In this document: piece by piece, positions 1 through 7,650 of the stretch
Layout of the letters: each line of letters starts with the position of its first letter
How positions within the stretch are numbered: position 1 is the first letter of the stretch
DNA from: Gammaproteobacteria bacterium
GTDB taxonomy: Bacteria; Pseudomonadota; Gammaproteobacteria; Xanthomonadales; Marinicellaceae
DNA: 11,825 bases
Assembly (NCBI GenBank): GCA_030426065.1
Contig: JAUHZH010000023.1
Coordinates: forward strand, 1 to 11,825
Reading direction: 5' to 3'
The notes under the pieces: generated by a model
Seen by the model: only the letters and a program-made list of their open reading frames with translations
What the model was told of the DNA's origin: nothing
The model's database searches: none
Made by a program: the position numbers and the translations under genes

Positions 1-188
1 TCATGAACGAAAACCTGATGAAATCATTCGAGTCCTTGGATTTGCTTGGCATCCCTGCTGTGTTCATCTATGACAGCAAAGGGCAATTGGCTCACCGCCT
101 GACCGGCGACAACCCCAACAAACAATTCACTGACAAAGACATCGAAGCGGCCATTCAACAGATGATCACAAACAAAAAAGGGCGCTGA
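1..188 (+). CDS. TlpA-like thioredoxin family protein, C-terminal end (5' truncated)
   Basis: The frame is open from the left edge; base 3 happens to be an ATG but this is only the last ~61 residues of a longer protein. The stretch GIPAVFIYDSKGQLAHRLTG followed by NPNKQFT and a final amphipathic helix is typical of the last strands and helix of TlpA/ResA-type thioredoxin folds, where the cis-proline of GIPAVF packs against the active site. The catalytic CxxC, and any signal peptide or lipobox, would lie upstream and cannot be seen. Such proteins are usually periplasmic thiol-disulfide reductases. The stop TGA sits in the loop of the terminator hairpin. The family call is from motif memory; the exact role is unknown. 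Confidence 0.7.
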   Translation, partial: MNENLMKSFESLDLLGIPAVFIYDSKGQLAHRLTGDNPNKQFTDKDIEAAIQQMITNKKGR

Positions 189-200
189 AGGCGCCCTTTT
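176..200. terminator. Bidirectional rho-independent terminator
   Basis: Perfect 6-bp GC stem GGGCGC (180-185) / GCGCCC (191-196) with loop TGAAG, extended by A-T pairs. It is flanked by an A-run on the left (T-run when read on -) and TTTT on the right, so it can end both the TlpA-like gene (+) and pruA (-). The TlpA stop codon occupies the loop. Confidence 0.85.
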
Positions 201-222
201 CCGTTTATCAACCGACCAGATG

Positions 223-1851
223 TCAGCCCAAAAATGGGTAACGGTAGTCAGTCGGTGGCACAAACGTTTCTTTGATGGTTCTGGGAGACAACCAGCGGTA
301 CAGGTTCAATGCACTGCCTGCTTTGTCGTTGGTGCCAGAAGCCCTGCCCCCGCCGAAGGGTTGTTGGCCAACAACGGCACCGGTGGGCTTGTCATTGATG
401 TAAAAGTTTCCTGCTGCATGGCGCAAACGATCGGCCATGTGGTTGATGACGTAGCGGTTTTGGGCAAAAATCGCACCGGTCAAGGCATAGGCGGATCCCT
501 GGTCACACAAGGCCAAAGTCTCATCCAGATCTTTTTCATCGTAAACATAAATGGTCAAAACCGGACCGAAGATTTCTTCTTGCATGGTTTTGAATTTGGG
601 GTTGCTGGTCAAGATCACGGTGGGTTCTACAAAATAGCCTTCTGATTTGTCACAAGTACCACCCAAAATCACTTCGGCATCATCAGCTGATTTAGCGAAA
701 TCTATGTAGGACTGGATTTTGTCAAAAGAACGCTCGTCGATCACGGCATTGATGAAGTTGCCAAAATCACGGGTCGTGCCCATCTTGAAGCTGGCCAAAT
801 CAGTGGCCAATCGCTCTTTCACATCCGCCCACATGCTGGACGGAATGTAGGCACGCGAAGCGGCTGAACATTTTTGACCTTGGTATTCGAAAGCGCCACG
901 CGACAAGGCCGTCGCCACCGCAATCGGATCAGCCGACTCATGGGCGAAGACAAAGTCTTTACCGCCGGTTTCACCCACCAATCGTGGGTAGGCGTTGTAA
1001 CGACCGATGTTGCCACCGACTTCGGCATAAATGTGCTGGAATGTCGGCGTCGAACCAGTGAAGTGAACACCCGCCAACTCAGGACGTGGCAACAAGGCCG
1101 CGCCTGCATCAGGACCGTCTGCCGCGACCATGTTGATCACGCCATCAGGCAAGCCTGCGGCTTTGAACACATTCAAAATCACCTGAGCTGAATACATTTG
1201 GGTTCCAGAAGGTTTCCAAACCACGGTGTTACCCAACATCGCTGGGGTCGCTGGCAGGTTACCGGCAATGGCGGTGAAGTTGAATGGCGTGATGGCCAAA
1301 ACAAACCCTTCCAGTGGGCGCCAATCCAACTGATTCCAGACACCCGGTGATGAAATCGGTTGTTGCTCCATGATTTGCTCATAGAAAAACGCATTGAATC
1401 GCAAGAAATCGATCAGCTCACAGGCCGAATCGATTTCTGCTTGGAAAGCATTCTTGGACTGACCGTGCATGGTGGCGGCATTGATGACATCGCGGTAAGG
1501 ACCTTCCAGTAAGTCAGCCGCTTTCAAGAAAATGGCCACGCGAGACTGCCACGGCAAAGCCTGCCAATCGGCTTGTGCAGCGATGGCCGCATCAGCAGCC
1601 GCATGCAATTCGGCTTGACCTGCCAAATGGCTGTGGGCCAAAACATGTTGGTGGTTGTGTGGCATCACCACGGGCTCTGTGCGGCCGGTCGACACGTCTT
1701 GACCGTTGATGAAGCATGGGATTTCAATCACACTGGCCGACATTTCATCCATCTTTTTCTGCAATGAAACGGTTTCTGCGGATTGTGGTGTGTAATTTCT
1801 GACCGGCTCATTGGCCACGGCCGGTGTTTGTGGAATGTTGGCACTGATCAT
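223..1851 (-). CDS. pruA: L-glutamate gamma-semialdehyde dehydrogenase (P5C dehydrogenase), monofunctional
   Basis: NAD-dependent aldehyde dehydrogenase of 542 residues that oxidises glutamate semialdehyde (from 1-pyrroline-5-carboxylate) to glutamate in proline breakdown. Visible motifs: TPFNF with the oxyanion-hole Asn191, FTGST at 264-268, GETGGKD with general base Glu294, catalytic Cys328 in GQKCSAASR, EEIFGP at 425-430, and PFGGGRASGTNDKAGS near the C-terminus. The N-terminal NEPVRNYTP region and overall length match the separate (ALDH4A1-like) P5CDH group, not the PutA fusion. Start ATG is preceded by AGGGA at 7-base spacing. It has its own -10 and ends at a terminator shared with the TlpA-like gene, so it is probably monocistronic. 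Proline dehydrogenase is not in this window. Confidence 0.95.
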   Translation of the reverse strand: MISANIPQTPAVANEPVRNYTPQSAETVSLQKKMDEMSASVIEIPCFINGQDVSTGRTEPVVMPHNHQHVLAHSHLAGQAELHAAADAAIAAQADWQALPWQSRVAIFLKAADLLEGPYRDVINAATMHGQSKNAFQAEIDSACELIDFLRFNAFFYEQIMEQQPISSPGVWNQLDWRPLEGFVLAITPFNFTAIAGNLPATPAMLGNTVVWKPSGTQMYSAQVILNVFKAAGLPDGVINMVAADGPDAGAALLPRPELAGVHFTGSTPTFQHIYAEVGGNIGRYNAYPRLVGETGGKDFVFAHESADPIAVATALSRGAFEYQGQKCSAASRAYIPSSMWADVKERLATDLASFKMGTTRDFGNFINAVIDERSFDKIQSYIDFAKSADDAEVILGGTCDKSEGYFVEPTVILTSNPKFKTMQEEIFGPVLTIYVYDEKDLDETLALCDQGSAYALTGAIFAQNRYVINHMADRLRHAAGNFYINDKPTGAVVGQQPFGGGRASGTNDKAGSALNLYRWLSPRTIKETFVPPTDYRYPFLG

Positions 1852-1879
1852 TTCTCTGTCCCTTCAATAAAAAGGTCAC

Positions 1880-1885
1880 ATTATA
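1880..1885 (-). promoter_or_regulatory. Putative pruA -10 box
   Basis: A perfect TATAAT reads leftward here, about 29 bases before the pruA ATG, leaving a leader of roughly 22 bases. No good -35 is seen at 16-18 bases. The box is bracketed by GGTC/GACC (1874-1877 and 1889-1892), which could be a small operator or chance. Confidence 0.45.
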
Positions 1886-1923
1886 AAAGACCAGGCCTTG
1901 GTTGGTGGACTAAGATGGCGAAA

Positions 1924-3042
1924 TTATTCAGATCTGCCTTGCATGTGGCTCTGACCCCTCGGATGGGTTTCTATGGAACGGTCTGGATTGATCTTGGCAC
2001 GGTGCATGGCCACATCGGCTTTGCGCCTCAATTCACCCAAGGTCCGCCCATCATCAGGGTAAAACGACAAGCCAGCACTGGCATACAGTTTCAGCTTGAT
2101 GTAATCAAAGTGTATGGGTGAGCTGATGGCATCAAGGATTTCAGTGGCTTTGGTCATCACCTGCATGCTCAAATGCATGTTGTAAATGATCAGAATAAAC
2201 TCATCACTGCCGACCCGCATCGCAAAACCTTGATCACCCAAAACTTCTGTTATTCGGTGTGCCACTTCTTTGAGGCACCAGTCGCCCTGTTCGTAGCCGT
2301 AGTATTCATTGATGCTTCGAAAACCATCCAAGTCAAGGTACATCACAGCCAAAACTTCTTTGTCTCTCAAGTGTTTACGGATGTAATCTTCAAACAGCTT
2401 TTCTCCGCCACTGAGTTTCAGGAGTCCGGTCAACGAATCCATGTGCAAGCTGTTTTTTAACTTGTTCTTTTTCTCATCCACCTCCTCTAACAGTTCACTG
2501 ATGGCTTTTTTATAGAGCCTGATACTCGAAGAAGCAAAGTATCCAAAAAAACCCATACACATGATCGCCAAAGTCCAATGTTGCCAGGTGCTGATCAAAA
2601 CATTGCCATCTGTTGGCAGAACAACCATTTGATTGCTGAAAAGCCAAGCAGTGAAAGCCAATAAACTGGTTACGCAGACAAAATATATCCGAACTTGAGC
2701 ACTGGTATAAAACAGATTAAAAAGCAAACCAACCACAGGCAAGAGGAAGAGTGAAGCGGCAAAAACACCCAATGAAAACAACCCAATCAAAACCATGGCA
2801 GCTATAGAACCCAGCAAAACATTGGCCTTGATTGTTGTAGAAAGGCGTTTTCTTGCCAAGGTCGCGATGAACACAAAAAACAACAAAATAGACTGGCACC
2901 ATTCCTTGATTCCCCAACCCACAATTTCAGATCGCAAAAAAACTATCAACATGGCCAAAACACCAAACACACACCATGAAACCAGTGATTTGTTGATCAA
3001 ATCAGCAAACAATTGGTTTTCTAGTTTCTTTAGTTTTTTCAT
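1924..3042 (-). CDS. Membrane-anchored GGDEF-domain protein (putative diguanylate cyclase, degenerate motif)
   Basis: 372 residues. The N-terminal half has about six hydrophobic segments (roughly 20-37, 47-63, 73-92, 93-112, 118-137, 154-173), then a charged helix (about 176-200) leading into a GGDEF domain (about 200-350). The DSLTGL entry motif (202-207), metal-site DLD (237-239) and the FYPDDG/ADVAMHRAK tail are conserved. The signature reads GSDEF (278-282) instead of GGDEF, and the position of the inhibitory RxxD site reads GDQG, so product feedback is probably absent. It may still make c-di-GMP or be a degenerate sensor. The ATG at 3042 has only a weak Shine-Dalgarno sequence. Base composition is more AT-rich than its neighbours, notably at the 5' end (20 G+C of 60 in 3001-3060). 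Confidence 0.88.
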   Translation of the reverse strand: MKKLKKLENQLFADLINKSLVSWCVFGVLAMLIVFLRSEIVGWGIKEWCQSILLFFVFIATLARKRLSTTIKANVLLGSIAAMVLIGLFSLGVFAASLFLLPVVGLLFNLFYTSAQVRIYFVCVTSLLAFTAWLFSNQMVVLPTDGNVLISTWQHWTLAIMCMGFFGYFASSSIRLYKKAISELLEEVDEKKNKLKNSLHMDSLTGLLKLSGGEKLFEDYIRKHLRDKEVLAVMYLDLDGFRSINEYYGYEQGDWCLKEVAHRITEVLGDQGFAMRVGSDEFILIIYNMHLSMQVMTKATEILDAISSPIHFDYIKLKLYASAGLSFYPDDGRTLGELRRKADVAMHRAKINPDRSIETHPRGQSHMQGRSE

Positions 3043-3080
3043 TTCAGACTCAATGCGCGATCACATGTCGCTGTATTGAT

Positions 3081-3089
3081 TTTATACCA
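3081..3089 (-). promoter_or_regulatory. Putative extended -10 promoter of the GGDEF gene
   Basis: Read leftward, TGGTATAAA is an extended -10 (TGn plus five of six TATAAT bases), about 39 bases before the ATG. A weak -35 (TTGTGG, 18-bp spacer) would fall inside the mdh terminator hairpin. The same CTGGTATAA string forms the mdh promoter. Confidence 0.45.
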
Positions 3090-3094
3090 GGGAC

Positions 3095-3123
3095 AAAAAA
3101 ACCGCCACAAAGGGCGGTTTTTT
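3095..3123 (-). terminator. Rho-independent terminator of mdh
   Basis: Stem CCGCC (3102-3106) / GGCGG (3113-3117), loop ACAAAG, extended by six A-T pairs. Reading leftward from mdh it ends in a T-run. It lies 24 bases after the mdh stop and just upstream of the GGDEF promoter. The near symmetry of A-run and T-run would let it also work on +. Confidence 0.85.
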
Positions 3124-3146
3124 CAAATGCTGGAACTGAACCGCTA

Positions 3147-4121
3147 TCAGAACAGGTGTTCTACAGCAGCGCGTTCTTCACGCAATTCAGCCTCAGTGGC
3201 ATCAATGCGAGATTGAGAAAATTCGCTGACTGGCAAACCTTGAACGATTTGGTATTGGCCATTTTCACAAGTCACTGGGTAAGAAAAAATGATGCCCGGT
3301 GCCACGCCATAGGAGCCGTCGCTGGGAATCGCCATGGAAACCCAGTCGCCTTCATTGGTTCCCAAAGCCCAGTTGCGCATGTGATCAATCGCTGAAGAGG
3401 CCGCAGAGGCCGCTGACGAGGCGCCGCGTGCCTTGATGATGGCGGCACCACGTTGTTGAACCGTTGGGATGAATTCATCGACATACCAACCTTGATCCAC
3501 ATCGGTCAATGCGTCGCCATTCACTTGCACTTGAGAAATGTCTGGGTATTGCGTCGAAGAATGGTTGCCCCAAATGGTCATTTTATTGATGGCATTGGTT
3601 TGCACATCCAATTTTCCTGCCAACTGAGCCAAAGCGCGGTTGTGGTCCAAACGGGTCATGGCAGTGAAGTTACCTGGGTTGATGCGAGGTGCATTCTGTT
3701 GGGCGATCAAGGCATTGGTGTTGGCTGGGTTGCCGACCACCAAAACTTTGATGTCGTCTGATGCATGGTCGTTGATGGCTTTGCCTTGAACTGAGAAAAT
3801 TTTTGCATTGGCTTCCAACAAGTCACTGCGCTCCATGCCTGGTCCACGAGGCATGGCGCCCACCAACAAGGCATAGTCTGCGTCTTTGAATGCCACATTG
3901 GCATCATCTGTGGCCACAGTACCGTGTAACAACGGGAACGCACAGTCTTCCAATTCCATCACCACACCCTGTACCGCTTGCATCGCTGGTGGAATTTCTA
4001 ACAAGTGCAAAATCACGGGCTGATCAGGGCCCAACATGTTGCCGGCTGCGATGCGGAATAACAGTTGATAACCGATTTGACCGGCGGCGCCAGTCACAAC
4101 GACTCTTACGGGTGCTTTCAT
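3147..4121 (-). CDS. mdh: NAD-dependent malate dehydrogenase
   Basis: 324 residues; interconverts malate and oxaloacetate in the TCA cycle, cytoplasmic. Rossmann motif GAAGQIGYQ (11-19), acidic Glu42 in LLEIPP at the end of the second strand (favours NAD over NADP), substrate arginines in PRGPGMER (Arg92, Arg98) and RLDHNR (Arg162), proton-relay Asp159 and His187 (WGNHSSTQYPD). The LLEIPPAM and WGNHSSTQYPD signatures place it in the cytosolic-MDH-like group common in beta- and some gammaproteobacteria, not the E. coli type. The frame is open 32 codons further upstream, but the ATG at 4121 has GGAG seven bases before it and aligns with the family N-terminus, and the longer frame would cross the promoter at 4161-4169. 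Confidence 0.96.
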   Translation of the reverse strand: MKAPVRVVVTGAAGQIGYQLLFRIAAGNMLGPDQPVILHLLEIPPAMQAVQGVVMELEDCAFPLLHGTVATDDANVAFKDADYALLVGAMPRGPGMERSDLLEANAKIFSVQGKAINDHASDDIKVLVVGNPANTNALIAQQNAPRINPGNFTAMTRLDHNRALAQLAGKLDVQTNAINKMTIWGNHSSTQYPDISQVQVNGDALTDVDQGWYVDEFIPTVQQRGAAIIKARGASSAASAASSAIDHMRNWALGTNEGDWVSMAIPSDGSYGVAPGIIFSYPVTCENGQYQIVQGLPVSEFSQSRIDATEAELREERAAVEHLF

Positions 4122-4160
4122 TGCGTTCTCCGAAAATAGATAATAATAAATTCGGCGCGA

Positions 4161-4169
4161 ATTATACCA
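4161..4169 (-). promoter_or_regulatory. mdh promoter, extended -10
   Basis: Read leftward, TGGTATAAT is a perfect consensus extended -10 about 40 bases before the mdh ATG. No recognisable -35 at 17-18 bases, which is usual for extended -10 promoters. Confidence 0.7.
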
Positions 4170-4230
4170 GAGCGGCTCGCCACTCATGACGATTTTAGGC
4201 AGTTTGATGAGAATCAAATGGTCTTTGAAA

Positions 4231-4249
4231 GAGAAAACTTGGTTTTCTC
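4231..4249. repeat. Perfect 8-bp inverted repeat in the mdh / nadD spacer
   Basis: GAGAAAAC (4231-4238), TTG, GTTTTCTC (4242-4249). It lies between two divergent genes, about 65 bases upstream of the mdh -10 and 105 bases before the nadD start. No gene ends here, so it is unlikely to be a terminator; an operator is possible. Confidence 0.5.
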
Positions 4250-4353
4250 AGATGACAACCCACCCTTGAGTCTCACAATCCGTTTTTTCCACTGGTTTTG
4301 CTGTGGTGCGCCAGTTACAATGTTTGTAATGAAATCTTCAGGAAATGACGTCG

Positions 4354-5004
4354 ATGTCTGGTCAAGGTTTTTATCTGGTTTTTGGAATAACCGCTGACCC
4401 ACCGCATTTGGGTCACGAACAAGTCATCATCAATTCTTATCAATACATGACATCACAGCAATTGACGGTGACGCAGTTTGATTTGATGCCGACTTATCAG
4501 GCCAACTTGATTGGTGACAAGAAAAAACCCGTGGCTGACTTCAATCAGCGACTGAAAATGTGCCAGATCACCGCAGCCGACCTCAATGACCGTCATGGTT
4601 TCAATGTCCAAGTCAATGACCTCGAGCGCACTTTGAGTCAACAAGTCAAAGGCAAAAACTATTCCATCGACACCTTGTCAGCCATCCAACACCCCCACAA
4701 GATGTTTGTCTTGAGTGCCGATCACTTTGCTGGTCGATGGCCCAAGTTCAGGAAATGGCACCGCTATGAAGACCTGGTATTTCAAAACGGCTTGTTGATA
4801 CACCAAAGACCAGGTCACCCCATCAACAACAACTTCATCAAGCAACTGAAGTCCATCAACCCACATGTTTATGTGGTTTCAGGCCTCAAAGATGTGAGTG
4901 CTTCTTCGACCCAAATCCGCAACAATTGCAGTCAGCATTTGGACCTGCTCAACAAAAAAATCCACTTTTATTTGGCTGCTCAACAGCTCTACGGCCTCAA
5001 TTAG
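4354..5004 (+). CDS. nadD: Nicotinate-nucleotide adenylyltransferase family protein (NadD-like)
   Basis: 216 residues from this start; nucleotidyltransferase that would join ATP and nicotinate mononucleotide in NAD synthesis. Seen: FGITADPPHLGH with the HxGH ATP motif (18-21), an Arg/Met helix FNQRLKMC, YSIDTL (103-108), the SADHFAGRWPKFRKW block (121-135) corresponding to GxDxxxxxxxW in NadD, and ASSTQIRN (183-190) corresponding to ISSTxIR. The glycine pair usual before the DPxH motif reads FGITA, so substrate use could differ. The ATG at 4345 directly abuts AGGA; the ATG at 4354 has that AGGA at 10-base spacing and is preferred. It is not beside holA or rsfS, the common nadD neighbourhood. 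Its end overlaps the convergent membrane gene by 8 bases. No convincing promoter was found. Confidence 0.72.
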   Translation: MSGQGFYLVFGITADPPHLGHEQVIINSYQYMTSQQLTVTQFDLMPTYQANLIGDKKKPVADFNQRLKMCQITAADLNDRHGFNVQVNDLERTLSQQVKGKNYSIDTLSAIQHPHKMFVLSADHFAGRWPKFRKWHRYEDLVFQNGLLIHQRPGHPINNNFIKQLKSINPHVYVVSGLKDVSASSTQIRNNCSQHLDLLNKKIHFYLAAQQLYGLN

Positions 5005-5500
5005 CCACGCTGAATTTGGCGGTCCATTGACCGGCAGCATAACCCAGATAAGCCGCGACAAACCATTGCCAAAATGCCGCTTGCCCCTCGCCCATCCAAA
5101 ACGCAGGCCAAGTGATGGCGGTAACAAAGTTCATGATGGATTCGATGAAGAAATTGATCAGTGTCCCAATACCGATGTTGCTGATGGCCTCCATGATGCC
5201 ACCCTCACTTGAAAACAGTTCAACCACTTCCTGGGCTTCGACAATAAGGTAAGTCAAGACCGCCACCAGTCCATAAAAACCACCGCCGAATTCAACCCAT
5301 TTGGCCGTCAACAATCCCGATGCTTTGTGCTCTTTCTTGATCGACTTGACCAATGCTTTTCGGTCTTGTCCTTTGACCTTTTCCTCTTTGGCCATGACAG
5401 CCTGCACCGCCTCGTCATTTTGTCGATGAATCAGGGCAAACATCAAAAAGCTGCTGACGAACAAAGCCGCAAACACAGCGGTCAATTCCAACCAAACCAT
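4997..5500 (-). CDS. Unknown membrane protein, third gene of the ffh operon
   Basis: 167 residues, family not recognised. About four hydrophobic segments: 5-25, 72-92, 109-131 and 141-159. Between the first two lies a charged, lysine-rich stretch (about 28-67, with KEEKVKGQDRKALVKSIKKEHK) probably on the cytoplasmic side. A GTG at 5503 and an ATG at 5500 are both in frame; the ATG fits GAGGTGG at 7-base spacing and overlaps the previous stop as TGATG, so translation is likely coupled to the upstream gene. The last 8 bases overlap the 3' end of the convergent NadD-like gene, with no terminator between them. Confidence 0.75.
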   Translation of the reverse strand: MVWLELTAVFAALFVSSFLMFALIHRQNDEAVQAVMAKEEKVKGQDRKALVKSIKKEHKASGLLTAKWVEFGGGFYGLVAVLTYLIVEAQEVVELFSSEGGIMEAISNIGIGTLINFFIESIMNFVTAITWPAFWMGEGQAAFWQWFVAAYLGYAAGQWTAKFSVAN

Positions 5501-6276
5501 CACAGTGCCACCTCAGAAAACAGTTGTTGCTGCCACTTGGACAGGCGCTGCCAATGGTTCTCTGGCGCCTGAAAGTGCAACACATACAAGTCGTTGTTTT
5601 CATCATCGACATAAAATTGGGTCACCGCTTTCAGTGTGCTTTGCCTCAATCGGGTTTTGCGGTAATGGACATTGAACACTTTAAAGCGTGGGTGAGCGAC
5701 GAATTCACTTTCGGTCAATTCATGCTGGGGATTGAAGCGGATTTGCTGAAACATGTCGATGGCCACGGTGAAAGCGCCTTTGTTGAAGTATCGGCTGGTG
5801 TTATTGAACCTTTTCAGGCTGGCACCCGTGACCAATTTACCCGGTGTCAGCAAACGCTTGGCACTGGCCGTGATCGCATCGCCGCCTTGCACCTTAAATG
5901 ACTGGATGAACCATTGACTCGGCGCTTGGATGCTCGCCATCAGGGTGCGCAAGCTGATTGTGCGTTCGGGGTTGTGGTGGCTGGTTTTGGCCGCTGGTTG
6001 CGACTCAGGATTCAACCACTGTATCGATGGGGGTTGGCTTTTTTTCTTTTTAGCCCGTGGCAGTTTGGCCGATTTTTTATTGGGTTTGGTCGGTTTTTTG
6101 TAGTCATCCGTTTTGCTGTTGATGGGACAGGGCTTGTCCATCAAGACCACGTCGCCATTGGGCATAGTGCAACTGCGGATTTTGAGTTTCTTTTTCGCCG
6201 CCGCCGGGTGCATCATCAGGCACAAAAAAAGCAGTGTGATCAACTGCTTTTTGTTTTGATTCAATGATCGCATCAT
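5500..6276 (-). CDS. Unknown secreted protein, second gene of the ffh operon
   Basis: 258 residues. The N-terminus has charged residues, a hydrophobic core LITLLFLCLMM and a likely signal peptidase I site after HPAAA (about residue 27), so export to the periplasm is expected. The mature start has two cysteines, Cys36 and Cys50, in SCTMPNGDVVLMDKPCP. This resembles the short DUF4124-type module (residue, Gly, strand, D/xP) and could hold a disulfide. A lysine/proline-rich linker follows (about 58-85), then a mixed region to the end (about 105-258) with no family I recognise. The start overlaps the ffh stop as TGATG, giving translational coupling. Function unknown. Confidence 0.75.
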   Translation of the reverse strand: MMRSLNQNKKQLITLLFLCLMMHPAAAKKKLKIRSCTMPNGDVVLMDKPCPINSKTDDYKKPTKPNKKSAKLPRAKKKKSQPPSIQWLNPESQPAAKTSHHNPERTISLRTLMASIQAPSQWFIQSFKVQGGDAITASAKRLLTPGKLVTGASLKRFNNTSRYFNKGAFTVAIDMFQQIRFNPQHELTESEFVAHPRFKVFNVHYRKTRLRQSTLKAVTQFYVDDENNDLYVLHFQAPENHWQRLSKWQQQLFSEVAL

Positions 6277-7634
6277 CAGAACGGCATGCCACCGGGCAGT
6301 TTACCACCCATCTTTTGCATCATTTTCATCATGCCTTTGCCTTTGAACTTGCGCATCATTTTCTGCATTTGGCTGTATTGCTTGAGCAGTTTGGACACGT
6401 CTTGAATGGTGGTGCCAGAACCATTGGCAATGCGGCGTTTGCGTGACCCTTTGATCAACTGCGGGTAACGCTTCTCCTTGTTGGTCATGGAATTGATGAC
6501 GGCCAACATGCGAGCCGTGGTTTTGTCATTGACCTGGTCTTTCACTGCGTCGGGCAACCCTGACATGCCCGGCAGCTTATCCAGCATAGACGCCATGCCA
6601 CCCATGTTTTGCATTTGCATCAATTGTTCTTGGAAGTCTTCGAGGGTGAATTTATTGCCAGATGTGACTTTTTTGGCCAGTTTTTCGGCTTTTTTCTTGT
6701 CGATCTTGCGTTCGACTTCTTCGACCAAAGACAACACATCGCCCATGCCCAAGATGCTGGAAGCCACACGGTCAGGGTGGAAAGGCTCCAAGGCCTCCAT
6801 TTTTTCGCCGACACCTTGGAACTTGATCGGTTTGCCGGTGATGGTTTTGACCGACAATGCGGCACCGCCACGGGCATCACCGTCAATCTTGGTCAGCACC
6901 ACACCGGTTAATTCCAAAGCATCCGAGAAGGCTTTGGCGGTGTTGGCGGCGTCTTGACCTGTCATGGCATCGACCACAAACAAGGTTTCCGTGGGGTTGA
7001 TGCTGTTTTGCAATGATTTGATTTCCTTCATCATTGCTTCATCGACGGCCAATCGACCGGCGGTGTCGACAATCAGAACGTCATAGTAACCCTTTTTGGC
7101 CGCTTGCAAAGCGGTCATACCGATGGTCACTGGGTCATCAATCACTGAAGATGGGTGCCAATCGACGCCCACTTGTTCAGCCACGGTTTGCAGCTGCTCA
7201 ATCGCCGCTGGGCGGTAAACGTCAGCAGAAACGACCATGACTTTCTTGCCTTCGCGTTCTTTCAGGTGTTTGGCCAGCTTACCAGTGGTCGTGGTTTTAC
7301 CAGCACCTTGTAAGCCTGCCATCAAGATCACAACAGGCGGCTGGGCATTGAAATTGATCCCTTGGGTTTCTTCACCCAACACCTTGATCAATTCTTCTTG
7401 CACCACTTTGACCATCACTTGAGCAGGTTTCAAGCTGGTCAACACCTCTTTACCTAAGGCGCGTTCTTTGACGTCATCGATGAAAGATTTGACCACAGGT
7501 AAGGCCACATCGGCTTCCAACAAAGCAACACGCACTTCACGCAAAGCTTCTTTGATGTTGTCTTCAGAAAGGTTGGCCTGGCCCCTGATCTTTTGAATAC
7601 TTTTCGACAGTCGGTCGGTTAAGTTCTCAAACAT
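6276..7634 (-). CDS. ffh: Signal recognition particle protein Ffh (SRP54)
   Basis: 452 residues, normal length. GTPase that binds 4.5S RNA and signal sequences of nascent membrane proteins and docks with FtsY. N domain 1-~90; G domain with P-loop GLQGAGKTT (107-115), DTAGR (190-194), TKID (248-251); methionine-rich M domain from ~325 with the RNA-binding GSRKRRIANGSG (396-407) and the final Met/Lys-rich tail ending in GGMPF. ATG preceded by AGGA at about 11 bases. It is first in an operon with two unknown genes, coupled by a TGATG overlap, and is divergent from ypjD. The frequent rpsP-rimM-trmD-rplS neighbours do not follow it here. Confidence 0.98.
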   Translation of the reverse strand: MFENLTDRLSKSIQKIRGQANLSEDNIKEALREVRVALLEADVALPVVKSFIDDVKERALGKEVLTSLKPAQVMVKVVQEELIKVLGEETQGINFNAQPPVVILMAGLQGAGKTTTTGKLAKHLKEREGKKVMVVSADVYRPAAIEQLQTVAEQVGVDWHPSSVIDDPVTIGMTALQAAKKGYYDVLIVDTAGRLAVDEAMMKEIKSLQNSINPTETLFVVDAMTGQDAANTAKAFSDALELTGVVLTKIDGDARGGAALSVKTITGKPIKFQGVGEKMEALEPFHPDRVASSILGMGDVLSLVEEVERKIDKKKAEKLAKKVTSGNKFTLEDFQEQLMQMQNMGGMASMLDKLPGMSGLPDAVKDQVNDKTTARMLAVINSMTNKEKRYPQLIKGSRKRRIANGSGTTIQDVSKLLKQYSQMQKMMRKFKGKGMMKMMQKMGGKLPGGMPF

Positions 7635-7650
7635 TGTGACGATTATCCTG

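Noticed and set aside
874..1191. 105-residue + frame inside pruA
   Set aside because: Shadow of the pruA coding sequence, with no independent motif.
4122..4217. N-terminal extension of 32 residues on malate dehydrogenase
   Set aside because: It runs through the perfect extended -10, lacks family similarity, and the ATG at 4121 has a good GGAG.
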